The translations under genes were made by a program, and so were the position numbers. The notes under the pieces were generated by a model. It ran no database searches, was not told the origin of the DNA, and was given only the letters and a program-made list of their open reading frames with translations. From Candidatus Gastranaerophilales bacterium (lineage in GTDB: Bacteria; Cyanobacteriota; Vampirovibrionia; Gastranaerophilales; Gastranaerophilaceae), in NCBI GenBank assembly GCA_944325085.1, contig CALUYT010000032.1:1-64000 (forward strand): a DNA stretch of 64,000 nucleotides. The letters run 5' to 3'. Numbering within the stretch: the first letter of the stretch is position 1; every line of letters starts with the position of its first letter. Shown here one piece after another: positions 51,959 to 59,427 of the stretch.

Positions 51959-52768
51959 TTAGCTACCAAGCATTATCAGGCTTAGCCAAATAAATAAAAT
52001 TCCTGACATAATACCAACAATAGACAAATGCCAGTTTCCATATTCTTTAGCTAAAGGTAATAACGTATCAAATGAAATATATGTCATAATTCCTGCAACA
52101 GCAGCCATCAAAACACCAACCAATACCTGAGGTACAAACAACCCAAATATAAACATTCCAACTAATGCACCAATTGGTTCTGTTATACCAGACAAAGCAG
52201 CATACAACATTGCATAGCGTTTTTTACCTGTAACATGGTATATTGGCAATGCAACAGCAATACCTTCAGGAATATTGTGAATAGCAATAGCAAATGCAAC
52301 AGAAAGCCCCAATGTAATATCTTGAGTGGTTGTCAAAAATGTTGCCATACCTTCAGGGAAATTATGAATACATATTGCAATAGCAGTTAAAAAACCTGCC
52401 CTTTTCAATTTATAAAAACTATGTTCTTCAGCAACTGGATCATCAGGATGTAAAAGTTCTTCAGTATCAACGTGATCCGGTAAAAAATAGTCTATAAGTA
52501 TTGAAATCAAAAGACCTACAACAAATCCCGCAAACACTAACCATTGATACATGTGTGGGAAATTCGCTTTTAAAAGCATTTCAGAATTTGGGATAATATC
52601 AACCAACGAAATAAATATCATTACCCCGGCTGAAAAACCAAGACCTACAGATAAAGCCTTTAAATTACCCTTTTTAGTAATAAAAGCAACTGCACCACCT
52701 ATTGCAGTAGTTAAACCCGCAAACATTGTGAGGCAAAATGCTAATGAAAAATTATTATGTAAATTCAT
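51959..52768 (-). CDS. zupT: ZIP-family metal transporter
   Basis: A 269-residue inner-membrane transporter with eight hydrophobic helices. The metal site is in HNFPEGMATF (helix IV) and AIHNIPEGIAVALP (helix V), the hallmark of ZupT/GufA-type zinc and divalent-metal uptake. The ATG at 52768 has AAGGA eight bases upstream; the frame to 52801 adds 11 residues without a ribosome site. A His/Asp-containing loop (LPDHVDTEELLHPDDP) may bind metal. Monocistronic. Confidence 0.92.
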   Translation of the reverse strand: MNLHNNFSLAFCLTMFAGLTTAIGGAVAFITKKGNLKALSVGLGFSAGVMIFISLVDIIPNSEMLLKANFPHMYQWLVFAGFVVGLLISILIDYFLPDHVDTEELLHPDDPVAEEHSFYKLKRAGFLTAIAICIHNFPEGMATFLTTTQDITLGLSVAFAIAIHNIPEGIAVALPIYHVTGKKRYAMLYAALSGITEPIGALVGMFIFGLFVPQVLVGVLMAAVAGIMTYISFDTLLPLAKEYGNWHLSIVGIMSGILFIWLSLIMLGS

Positions 52769-52859
52769 ATAAATATATCCTTTTCCAGATAATAGTACCA
52801 CAAAGAAACTTTTTTATAAAACAACCGTCTTAAACCTAAAGAGTATGAAAGAGGATTAT

Positions 52860-53171
52860 ATGGAATTATTTAAAAATCTAATTTATGAATATCAAAAAGG
52901 AATGCGAGATTTGTCATTACATACCTGTAACAAGTCAAATCTGCAAACATACACCCAAATACTAAACCAACTAAATACACAATACATAACAACAGAACTA
53001 CCTGAAAACAAAGTAAATATATATTTTGGGAACCCTCTATGCTTGAAAATCTTAAAAAATTTTTCAAGTACAAAATTAAATGAAATAACACCACAGGAAG
53101 ATTTTATATTAGGGATTATGCTGGGATATTCAAGACAAGAACAATACCAAAGAATTCTAACAAGAATATAA
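52860..53171 (+). CDS. DUF2023 family protein
   Basis: A 103-residue protein following the DUF2023 pattern: LIYEYQKGMRDLSLHTC at the start, KVNIYFGN in the middle and QEDFILGIMLGYSRQEQYQRIL at the end. Function is unknown; relatives are often next to flavodoxins. Here no flavodoxin is adjacent. The ATG at 52860 follows GAGGA; a Met five codons earlier is possible. Confidence 0.85.
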   Translation: MELFKNLIYEYQKGMRDLSLHTCNKSNLQTYTQILNQLNTQYITTELPENKVNIYFGNPLCLKILKNFSSTKLNEITPQEDFILGIMLGYSRQEQYQRILTRI

Positions 53172-53474
53172 ACAGAATATTACGTAACTTTTTGTAAAAT
53201 TAAAAGTAAAAATTCATAACTCGATACTACTATGCAAAATAAGCATGCCTTTCAATCATCATAAGCGTTTTCAATCAAAGATATATAACATATATTAAGA
53301 TATGTAAACACAAAGACTCAAACTCCTTTCTGGCTGAAACCATGGCTGTGACATGATTTCAGCCATATTTATTTAACGCCAATAGTTAACAGAAATAAAT
53401 ATTTTGGACATGCAAAAAAGATAGAGTAAAATTAAACTATGCTCTTGTTATGAGCTTGTTCTTGTAGAGGTGAA
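53172..53474. other. Intergenic region with stem-loop
   Basis: About 300 bases between the DUF2023 gene and yggS. It contains a stem-loop (53331-53365) and a near-duplicated phrase, TTGTTATGAGC/TTGTTCTTG, before yggS. No further gene or known RNA is seen. Confidence 0.5.
53331..53369 (+). terminator. Stem-loop, probable terminator
   Basis: TGGCTGAAA at 53331-53339 pairs perfectly with TTTCAGCCA at 53357-53365; an inner ATGGCT could form a competing stem. T-rich but interrupted tail (TATTTATTT). It would terminate the DUF2023 transcript. Confidence 0.6.
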
Positions 53475-54140
53475 ATGATGTATGAAACAATTAAAAGAAA
53501 TCTTTTACAAATACAAGACGAAATCGCACCTTGTAAACCCAGAATAATTGCAGTTACAAAGTATTTTGACAAAGAAGCAATAATTGCAGCATATAATGCA
53601 GGACTTAGAGACTTTGGAGAATCGAGAGTAATTGAAGCATCCGAAAAGATTAATAGTCTGCCGGAGGAAATAAAAACTAATTCGACTTTTCATCTTATAG
53701 GCCATTTACAAACAAATAAAGTAAAACAAGCAATTAAAACCTTTGATTACATACATTCTGTAGATTCGGTTAAACTTGCACAATGTATTTCACAGCACGC
53801 TTCTGAAATCAACAAAGTTCAAAAAATACTAATTCAAATTAACAATGCAAATGAAGAACAAAAATTCGGATTTTCAAAAGATAGTGTTTTTGCAGACTTT
53901 GAACAAATACTAAATCTCGAAAATATTGAAATAGCAGGTGTTATGAATATGGCACCGTTCGGGATAGCACAAGATGAGATTGGGAATTTATTTTCTGAAA
54001 TAGTTCAAATAAAAAATGAACTTGAGAGAGAATTTCACTGCAATTTAAGAGAGATATCAATGGGTATGAGCCAAGATTACAAAATAGCAGCTCAAAAAGG
54101 TTCAACAATGCTTAGGGTAGGTAGAAAATTATTTGAATAA
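53475..54140 (+). CDS. yggS: YggS/PLPBP pyridoxal-phosphate homeostasis protein
   Basis: A 221-residue fold-type III PLP-binding protein. The PLP Lys is in IIAVTKYF near residue 29. Further motifs are GESRVIEASEK, HLIGHLQTNKVK and the C-terminal SMGMSQDYKIAAQKGSTMLRVG. It buffers vitamin B6 and affects amino-acid pools. Start either of two consecutive ATG codons after GAGG. sepF follows after 18 bases, the common ylmE-ylmF (sepF) order of Gram-positives and cyanobacteria. Confidence 0.94.
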   Translation: MMYETIKRNLLQIQDEIAPCKPRIIAVTKYFDKEAIIAAYNAGLRDFGESRVIEASEKINSLPEEIKTNSTFHLIGHLQTNKVKQAIKTFDYIHSVDSVKLAQCISQHASEINKVQKILIQINNANEEQKFGFSKDSVFADFEQILNLENIEIAGVMNMAPFGIAQDEIGNLFSEIVQIKNELEREFHCNLREISMGMSQDYKIAAQKGSTMLRVGRKLFE

Positions 54141-54158
54141 TAAACGGAGGAAATAGCG

Positions 54159-54680
54159 GTGGCAGCAATAACAGATAGTTTCAAAAAAGTTGTAGATTTT
54201 GTAATGGATGGATTCCGTGGGGAAAATCCTTTTGTAGATATGAATGATGAAGATGGTTACGAAGATGATTATGAATATGTAGAAGATGGAAATGCAGTAA
54301 GAGAAATTGCTCCTGCATATGCTCCAATCCCTACAATGGAAAAACGTAATGAAACAAAAGTTCTTAATCACCCTAGCATCAATAGAGGTGGAAGTGAAGT
54401 TGTTGTTGTTGAACCTCGTTCTTTTGATGACGCTGCCACAATTGTTCAACACTTAAAAGATAGAAAAATCGTTATGCTTAACCTTCACTTGTTAGATAAA
54501 GAACAATCTCAAAGAACAATTGATTTTGTTTGTGGTGCATCACAAGCACTTAACGGTAATCCAAAAAAAGTTGGTGATTTAGTATTTGTATTTGCTCCAA
54601 GTAATGTAACATTATCAGCAGATACAACTGCTCAACAAAGCAAATTTAATGATTCTTTGTGGAGAACATCTCTACAATAG
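54159..54680 (+). CDS. sepF: Cell division protein SepF
   Basis: A 173-residue FtsZ-binding protein. An amphipathic N-terminal helix (residues 1-18, AITDSFKKVVDFVMDGF) that anchors to the membrane is followed by an acidic linker and the SepF domain from about 80 (VVVVEPRSFDDAATIVQHLKDRKIVMLNL...RTIDFVCGASQALNG). Usual length. GTG start with GGAGG nearby. SepF is used by cyanobacteria, Firmicutes and actinobacteria instead of FtsA-dependent tethering, which supports the proposed lineage. Terminator follows. Confidence 0.94.
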   Translation: MAAITDSFKKVVDFVMDGFRGENPFVDMNDEDGYEDDYEYVEDGNAVREIAPAYAPIPTMEKRNETKVLNHPSINRGGSEVVVVEPRSFDDAATIVQHLKDRKIVMLNLHLLDKEQSQRTIDFVCGASQALNGNPKKVGDLVFVFAPSNVTLSADTTAQQSKFNDSLWRTSLQ

Positions 54681-54718
54681 AATATTTGGTATGAGAAGAG
54701 AGATAGTTTAGATAAAGA

Positions 54719-54744
54719 CAGGCAGCTTGTAGCTGCCTTTTTTT
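54719..54744 (+). terminator. Terminator after sepF
   Basis: AGGCAGCT, loop TGT, AGCTGCCT followed by eight T. A compact and strong intrinsic terminator. Confidence 0.93.
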
Positions 54745-54759
54745 TTAATTTGTTCAATT

Positions 54760-54793
54760 AAAAAAGGAAGATAAATATTTATCTTCCTTTTTT
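54760..54793. terminator. Perfect palindromic terminator
   Basis: AAAAAAGGAAGATAAATA pairs with TATTTATCTTCCTTTTTT nearly base for base. T and A runs on both ends let it serve the minus gene ending at 54818 and back up the sepF terminator. Confidence 0.85.
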
Positions 54794-54817
54794 ATAAATT
54801 CTACATTACTAAGAATA

Positions 54818-55105
54818 TTATATTCTATTATGCCAAACTCCGCCTTGACGATCAACAAAAGCATCATAACAAGACCAAATTCTAAAAATACCTGTTAATC
54901 CCAATAAAGCGTGAGTTATATTCTTTTCAAATGATTGATCATTAACTGCTTGACCCAATCCTGGCCATATTAATAAAGATAATGCTGCAGCACCAACTGA
55001 AGTTGCACTAACTTGACCATTAGTACCATGAGTTCCAGCAAAAGCTACCGGTGTAGTTAAAGTTAGCATTGCTAATGTAATAATAGATAATAATAATTTT
55101 TTCAT
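54818..55105 (-). CDS. Small secreted/membrane protein, unknown
   Basis: A 95-residue protein with a signal peptide (KKLLLSIITLAMLTLTTPVAFA, cut after AFA). The mature part has a hydrophobic LSLLIWPGLGQAVND followed by a segment ending LTGIFRIWSCYDAF. The PGLGQ pattern resembles TM2-type proteins but is short. GGAGG ribosome site. Its place near the TonB-like gene (46 bases upstream) suggests a common envelope function, though a separate promoter is possible. Confidence 0.7.
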   Translation of the reverse strand: MKKLLLSIITLAMLTLTTPVAFAGTHGTNGQVSATSVGAAALSLLIWPGLGQAVNDQSFEKNITHALLGLTGIFRIWSCYDAFVDRQGGVWHNRI

Positions 55106-55151
55106 ACATATCCTCCGTTCATCATAGATAATATAATTATATATAAAGAAT

Positions 55152-55619
55152 TTATTTTTTCTCTACATTGTAATCAAATGTAAATTGGACATCAACATTT
55201 TCACCATCAAAAGCCTTTGGTAAAGGCCCAAATGGGGAAGATTTTTTTAAAGCATTCACTGCTTCTTTCTCCAATTCTTTTATTCCGGAAGAAGATATTA
55301 TTTTATAATCTTTTAATGTTCCATCTTTATTGATTTTATATGAAATAACAACTCTACCGGATTTTTCAGATGACGGTTTCCAATTATTTTTTATTTTTAC
55401 TTGAGTAGTCTTCATATAAGATGTAATTTCAGAATTATTTTGTTTTGCAATTCTTTCAGTTTTTTCAGTCTTAATTGTCTTTAAAGCAATTTTATTACTA
55501 GATCTTTCAAAAATAGCTTTGTGCTTATTAATTAAAACAGAACCACCTACACCCACACTAATTGCAATTATTACAACTACAACAGATATTAAAATTGTCC
55601 AAAATTTACTCTTATTCAT
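55152..55619 (-). CDS. TonB/TolA C-terminal domain protein
   Basis: A 155-residue protein with an N-terminal transmembrane anchor (ILISVVVVIIAISVGVGGSVLI), a Lys/Thr-rich periplasmic spacer and a C-terminal TonB-type domain (NNWKPSSEKSGRVVISYKINKDGTLKDYKIISSSG, then AVNALKKSSPFGPLP). It would couple the inner membrane to an outer-membrane receptor or to envelope constriction. No ExbB/ExbD or receptor is present. Gap to mtnA is 16 bases, so it may be co-transcribed with it. Confidence 0.86.
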   Translation of the reverse strand: MNKSKFWTILISVVVVIIAISVGVGGSVLINKHKAIFERSSNKIALKTIKTEKTERIAKQNNSEITSYMKTTQVKIKNNWKPSSEKSGRVVISYKINKDGTLKDYKIISSSGIKELEKEAVNALKKSSPFGPLPKAFDGENVDVQFTFDYNVEKK

Positions 55620-55635
55620 TTAGACCTCCAATCAT

Positions 55636-56694
55636 CTATAATTTAAAAGCTTCTGCAATTGATTTTTTATAATCAGGTTTCAAAATTCCTTTTTCAGTAA
55701 TAATTCCGGTTATAAGTTCATTAGGAGTAACATCAAAACCAGGATTAATAATATTTACACCTTGAGCACAAATAGGTTTTCCGTTGATATGAGTAACTTC
55801 ATCATGAGATCTTTCTTCAATAACAATCTCATCACCTGATTTAATACTTGTATCAATGGTTGATAAAGGTGCGGCAACATAAAATGGAATATTATGATAT
55901 TTTGCAGCAATTGCCACTGTATATGTACCAATTTTATTGGCAGCATCACCATTTGCAGCAATTCTATCAGCACCTACACAAACCATATCTATCATACCTT
56001 TTTTCATAAAATATGAGCACATACCATCTGTTATTAAAGTTACAGGAATTCCATCCATAGTAAGCTCTAAAGTTGTAATTCTTGCACCTTGTTGTCTTGG
56101 TCTTGTTTCATCTGCAAAAACTTGAACTGTAGGATCGTTTGCAAATGCTGAACGAACAACACCTAAAGCTGTTCCATAACCAACAGTAGCCAAAGCTCCG
56201 GCATTACAATGTGTTAAAATCGTCGCACCCTTTGGTACAATTTCAGCACCATAGTCACCTATTTTTTTATTTATTTCTATATCTTCAAGCTCTAATTTCT
56301 TTCCATTTTCTTTTAACTCATTTATAAGAACTTTTATATCTGATTTAGAATTTTTAATTATATCTTTTTGCTTTTCAACAGCCCACATAAGATTTACAGC
56401 TGTTGGTCTTGCACTTGCCATATAATCTGCTTTTTCCAATAATTGTTTAATAAAATCTTCTCTTGAAAGGTTTAATTTTTCTAACTCTTGAGCATACAAT
56501 ACTACACCATGCGCACCAGCAATACCAATTGCAGGAGCTCCTCTAACTATCATATGTTTAATTGCATCAAACATATCCTGTCCTGATGTAATATTAATAT
56601 ATTCAAATTTATCAGGGAATTTTGTTTGATCTACCATTTTTGAATATGTATCAATCCATTCAATTGTTTTTATTTTTGATTTAAATTCAGCCAT
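55636..56694 (-). CDS. mtnA: S-methyl-5-thioribose-1-phosphate isomerase
   Basis: A 352-residue aldose-ketose isomerase of the methionine salvage pathway. Motifs: MIVRGAPAIGIAGAHG with substrate-binding RGAPA, HCNAGALATVGYGTALGVVR with the catalytic Cys, ADETRPRQQGAR and GADRIAANGDAANKIGTY with the catalytic Asp. Length is normal. No other salvage genes lie here. Start after AAGGAAAT. Co-transcribed with the TonB-like gene. Confidence 0.96.
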   Translation of the reverse strand: MAEFKSKIKTIEWIDTYSKMVDQTKFPDKFEYINITSGQDMFDAIKHMIVRGAPAIGIAGAHGVVLYAQELEKLNLSREDFIKQLLEKADYMASARPTAVNLMWAVEKQKDIIKNSKSDIKVLINELKENGKKLELEDIEINKKIGDYGAEIVPKGATILTHCNAGALATVGYGTALGVVRSAFANDPTVQVFADETRPRQQGARITTLELTMDGIPVTLITDGMCSYFMKKGMIDMVCVGADRIAANGDAANKIGTYTVAIAAKYHNIPFYVAAPLSTIDTSIKSGDEIVIEERSHDEVTHINGKPICAQGVNIINPGFDVTPNELITGIITEKGILKPDYKKSIAEAFKL

Positions 56695-56774
56695 TTTTAT
56701 TTCCTTTATATAATAAATAATTTCAAATTAATATCTTAAATACTACTTTATCAAAAACAAAAACAATTTATACA

Positions 56775-57263
56775 TTATTTTAAATCTTTATTATCAATAT
56801 TTGAATTTGAATAATGTTTTTCATACATATCTCTAATAAAGTTAATAATATAATACGTTGCAAAACCCGAAAAAGAATTTGTCGTTGCACATAAAACACC
56901 TAAAAAGATTATAAATACTAATATTAACCAAATTGGAGAATTAGTAAGCATTGCAGTTAAGAAAAAATTCGGTGTATAATGGAAAACCTTAGCCAAAATA
57001 ACCATCAAAACAGAATAACAAAACGCAAATGTCATATTAGAACAAAAACCAATTAATGCACCGGTTATAATACTATCTTTAGGCGACTTAATATCATAAT
57101 TTCTATCTGCCATTATCATATAAACAATTACCAAAGGCGCAGCCAAAAGCAAAATACTAAAAAGCATTATCATTCCAACATAAGGAATAGGCGCTAATAC
57201 ACCAAGGAAAACTCCTAATATTAAACTTAAAATAACAATATTTTTTACTACAAATTTATTCAT
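56775..57263 (-). CDS. Four-helix integral membrane protein, unknown
   Basis: A 162-residue protein with four hydrophobic helices (about residues 7-28, 30-50, 65-90, 108-130) and a charged C-terminal tail. A conserved-looking SFSGFATYY lies near residue 130. Not recognised; it may be a small transporter or channel. It lies 40 bases downstream of ruvC in the same direction, ribosome site weak. Confidence 0.7.
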   Translation of the reverse strand: MNKFVVKNIVILSLILGVFLGVLAPIPYVGMIMLFSILLLAAPLVIVYMIMADRNYDIKSPKDSIITGALIGFCSNMTFAFCYSVLMVILAKVFHYTPNFFLTAMLTNSPIWLILVFIIFLGVLCATTNSFSGFATYYIINFIRDMYEKHYSNSNIDNKDLK

Positions 57264-57303
57264 ACCAAATCCTTTGACATATTAACATTCATAGATTTAA
57301 AAC

Positions 57304-57798
57304 TCAAACTTTTTTCAAATCTTCAATAGCATCAGCACTTCTTGAATATGAAATCGCAATAGCAATTGAATCGACAGTATCGTCAAGTTTAGGCAAATTA
57401 TCACATCCCAAACTTATTTTAACCATTTGTTCAACTTCCTTTTTACTGGCTCTCCCATAGCCTGTAAGAATTTGCTTAACTTCCATAGGTGTATATTCAT
57501 ATATAGGAATTTTATGTTGTTCTAACACAGTCAAAATAACACCTCTTGCATGGGCTACCGGCATAACTGTTGTTTGATTTCGAAAGAAAAACAATTTTTC
57601 AATAGCACAAACATCAGGCATATATTTTTCAACAATACAAGACATATCATTAAAAATTTCTAATAATCTTGCAGATTCTTTTTTCTCTTTAGGAGTCTGA
57701 ATAGATCCTGAATGTAAAAGTACAAGATTTTTACCATCAAAATCAACAATACAATAACCGACTATAGCCATTCCAGGATCAATACCTAATATTTTCAT
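57304..57798 (-). CDS. ruvC: Holliday junction resolvase RuvC
   Basis: A 164-residue endonuclease that cuts Holliday junctions. Catalytic acids: GIDPGMAIVGYCIVD (Asp7), VCAIEKLFF (Glu), and the C-terminal DDTVDSIAIAISY with two Asp. YTPMEVKQILTGYGRASKKEV is the DNA-contact region. Normal length. Ends before the small pair of paralogs, separated by a terminator region. RuvA and RuvB are not in the window. Confidence 0.95.
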   Translation of the reverse strand: MKILGIDPGMAIVGYCIVDFDGKNLVLLHSGSIQTPKEKKESARLLEIFNDMSCIVEKYMPDVCAIEKLFFFRNQTTVMPVAHARGVILTVLEQHKIPIYEYTPMEVKQILTGYGRASKKEVEQMVKISLGCDNLPKLDDTVDSIAIAISYSRSADAIEDLKKV

Positions 57799-57827
57799 AC
57801 CTATATATTATCAAAAAATTTAGCAAA

Positions 57828-57857
57828 TTAAAAGGCAGATTCATTACCAATCTGCCT
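57828..57857 (-). terminator. Terminator of 57892 gene
   Basis: On the minus strand AGGCAGATT (57857-57849) and AATCTGCCT (57841-57833) form a perfect stem with a T-containing tail. The 3' UTR element lies seven bases before it. Confidence 0.88.
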
Positions 57858-57864
57858 AGAAATG

Positions 57865-57874
57865 TGTGAGTAAA
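57865..57874 (-). promoter_or_regulatory. 3' UTR element complementary to own 5' leader (57892 gene)
   Basis: On the mRNA: UUUACUCACA, about 17 bases after the stop and seven bases before the terminator stem. It is perfectly complementary to UGUGAGUAAA of the 5' leader at 58323-58332. Confidence 0.65.
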
Positions 57875-57891
57875 TATATATTTATAAGTCT

Positions 57892-58305
57892 TTATGCAAA
57901 TAAATCAGCAAACGGACCGTTTGGATCTTGAATATGAGCAGCAACTGCACCATCTTCAGCAAGTTTCATGCCAGGCAAAACAACATTTTTTACACCATTT
58001 GTTACACTTGCCACTTGAGCTGCTGAAACTTTGTAATTTGAATAACCCAAACTTGCTAAAATTGCATTTGTGCTTTGTGCTAAATCCATATCCTCTTTAG
58101 TAAATTTAGCTAATTGAGCACCATACAAATATTGAGTATTTTTTGTTAATAAATCGGTTTCATTTTCCAAACCCTTAAATGTAGAATTTGTACTAACACT
58201 TTCCCTTGTTTCTTCTGCTTTCTTAGCTTCTTTTGAAGCACCTTGACCGATTGCAAAGTTATAATTATTATAACTGTTGTTGAAGTCGTTAAACTTGATT
58301 GCCAT
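57892..58305 (-). CDS. Small paralog A of 58-kb pair, PFA-LFA C-terminus
   Basis: A 137-residue protein with no Cys, signal peptide or membrane segment. N-terminus: Asn/Tyr-rich with GQGASKEAKKAEE. Middle: NSTFKGLENE, then helices with Ala. The C-terminus is A-H-I-Q-D-x-x-x-P-F-A-D-L-F-A. The same C-terminal motif and a similar G-x-G-x-x-K start are found in the upstream paralog at 58489, so they come from a duplication. AGGAG ribosome site inside a leader with a hairpin (58318-58342). Own promoter (TTGAAA 58373-58378, TAAAAT 58351-58356), a 17-bp operator and terminator. Function unknown. Confidence 0.75.
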   Translation of the reverse strand: MAIKFNDFNNSYNNYNFAIGQGASKEAKKAEETRESVSTNSTFKGLENETDLLTKNTQYLYGAQLAKFTKEDMDLAQSTNAILASLGYSNYKVSAAQVASVTNGVKNVVLPGMKLAEDGAVAAHIQDPNGPFADLFA

Positions 58306-58322
58306 GTCGGTTCTCCTTATCT

Positions 58323-58332
58323 TTTACTCACA
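58323..58332 (-). promoter_or_regulatory. 5' leader element complementary to 3' UTR (57892 gene)
   Basis: UGUGAGUAAA in the mRNA, nine bases before the AGGAG. It lies in the loop and 3' flank of a hairpin, UAUCUU (58342-58337) with AAGAUA (58323-58318), which places the pairing element in the loop. Confidence 0.65.
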
Positions 58333-58393
58333 TAATAAGATACGGCATGTATTTTAAGAATCTTTAGCTTTTTTTCAATTTTAACAATAGTTT

Positions 58394-58410
58394 TGTAACA
58401 TTTGTTTACA
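58394..58410 (-). promoter_or_regulatory. 17-bp operator-like site, identical to 48185
   Basis: TGTAAACAAATGTTACA on the minus strand. It is 89-105 bases upstream of the 58305 start and centred about 58 bases upstream of the predicted transcription start. It is exactly the sequence of 48185-48201 relative to its gene. Confidence 0.6.
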
Positions 58411-58421
58411 TTATATTTATA

Positions 58422-58455
58422 CAAAAATAAAAGGCCAACTTGATTAAGTTGACCT
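58422..58455 (-). terminator. Terminator of 58489 gene
   Basis: On the minus strand AGGTCAACTT (58455-58446) pairs with AAGTTGGCCT (58441-58432), one wobble, followed by TTTTATTTTTG. Confidence 0.88.
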
Positions 58456-58461
58456 AAATAT

Positions 58462-58473
58462 GTGAGTATAAAA
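58462..58473 (-). promoter_or_regulatory. 3' UTR element complementary to own 5' leader (58489 gene)
   Basis: UUUUAUACUCAC in the mRNA, 15 bases after the stop and six bases before the terminator stem. It is perfectly complementary to GUGAGUAUAAAA in the leader at 58941-58952. Confidence 0.65.
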
Positions 58474-58488
58474 TTATAATTTATTGAA

Positions 58489-58929
58489 CTATGCAAATAA
58501 TTCAGCAAAAGGAAAGCTTTTATCTTGAAGGTGAGATGCTACAAAAGCATATTCTACACCTTTTGATGCTTCTTTTGTTCCATCTGCAACTCTTGCTGCA
58601 TCTGTATTTGAATATTTTAATTCAAATAATTTTTGATCATATTTTCCGCCCAATGAGTTGATATTATCAAAGTGATATCCTGAAACTAATTGACCTTTAC
58701 TTACTTCATTTGCAGAAGCTAAACCTTGACCTTCCGGAGAATTAGTTTTAACTTTGCCTGAAATTGTTTCAAGAGTCAATGATAAATCAGCTCTATCAAT
58801 ACTATTTTTAAATTCAATAGGTTTTGCTGAAACTACATTTTGTGATTTTTTAACTTCACTTGTTTGTTTAGCTTTACCAACACCATATACTTGATTAAAA
58901 CCGTCATTTCCGCTAATTCCGTGTACCAT
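58489..58929 (-). CDS. Small paralog B of 58-kb pair, PFA-LFA C-terminus
   Basis: A 146-residue hydrophilic protein without signal peptide, Cys or membrane segment. N-terminus: FNQVYGVGKAKQTSEVKKSQN, matching the pattern of paralog A. The middle is Ser/Lys/Asn-rich. The C-terminus is A-S-H-L-Q-D-x-x-x-P-F-A-E-L-F-A. The conserved end suggests a secretion or partner-binding tag. GGAG ribosome site directly after the complementary leader element. Own terminator. Function unknown. Confidence 0.75.
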   Translation of the reverse strand: MVHGISGNDGFNQVYGVGKAKQTSEVKKSQNVVSAKPIEFKNSIDRADLSLTLETISGKVKTNSPEGQGLASANEVSKGQLVSGYHFDNINSLGGKYDQKLFELKYSNTDAARVADGTKEASKGVEYAFVASHLQDKSFPFAELFA

Positions 58930-58940
58930 TTCGAATCTCC

Positions 58941-58952
58941 TTTTATACTCAC
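58941..58952 (-). promoter_or_regulatory. 5' leader element complementary to 3' UTR (58489 gene)
   Basis: GUGAGUAUAAAA in the mRNA, directly followed by the GGAG ribosome site (58940-58937). Pairing with the 3' UTR would place a duplex next to the ribosome site. Confidence 0.65.
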
Positions 58953-59181
58953 CAAATAATGATAAACTTATTTATTTTAATAATCATCCTATCATTTGAT
59001 TTTCCATCTCGTATATATATAAAGTATTTCATTCGTAAATAATTGCCTTTATCATTTAGTATATTAATATTTCTTAACATAATTCCCAAATTATTGATAT
59101 TACTAACCATATGGCTAATAGCAATATTAACTAGGAATGGTAATATGGACATGGAAGTATAATATAAAGGATTATTTAAAA

Positions 59182-59427
59182 TTGAACACTTTTAAAACAA
59201 AAAGAATTCTTAATCAAAGAAAAGAACTTACAGAAAGAGAATTAGAAGTATTACAATACGTAATGCAAGGACTAACTAACAACGAAATTGCAGAAATTTT
59301 AATGATTACACATCACACAGTAAAAGCACATGTTGCAGCAATTATACGTAAACTTGGTGTCAGAAACAGACTAGATGCGTCAATGTTCGCAAAAGAAAAT
59401 GACCTTTTTAATCTTCATCAAGACTAA
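59182..59427 (+). CDS. Stand-alone LuxR/GerE-type HTH regulator
   Basis: An 81-residue DNA-binding protein consisting almost only of the LuxR-type helix-turn-helix ([25 protein letters not shown], then [22 protein letters not shown]), with no receiver or sensor domain. I choose TTG at 59182 because AAGGA lies 10 bases before it; an ATG at 59137 has a poor site. Its last 20 bases overlap the lepA end on the other strand. Regulon unknown; the operator set in this window is one possible target but nothing links them. Confidence 0.82.
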   Translation: MNTFKTKRILNQRKELTERELEVLQYVMQGLTNNEIAEILMITHHTVKAHVAAIIRKLGVRNRLDASMFAKENDLFNLHQD

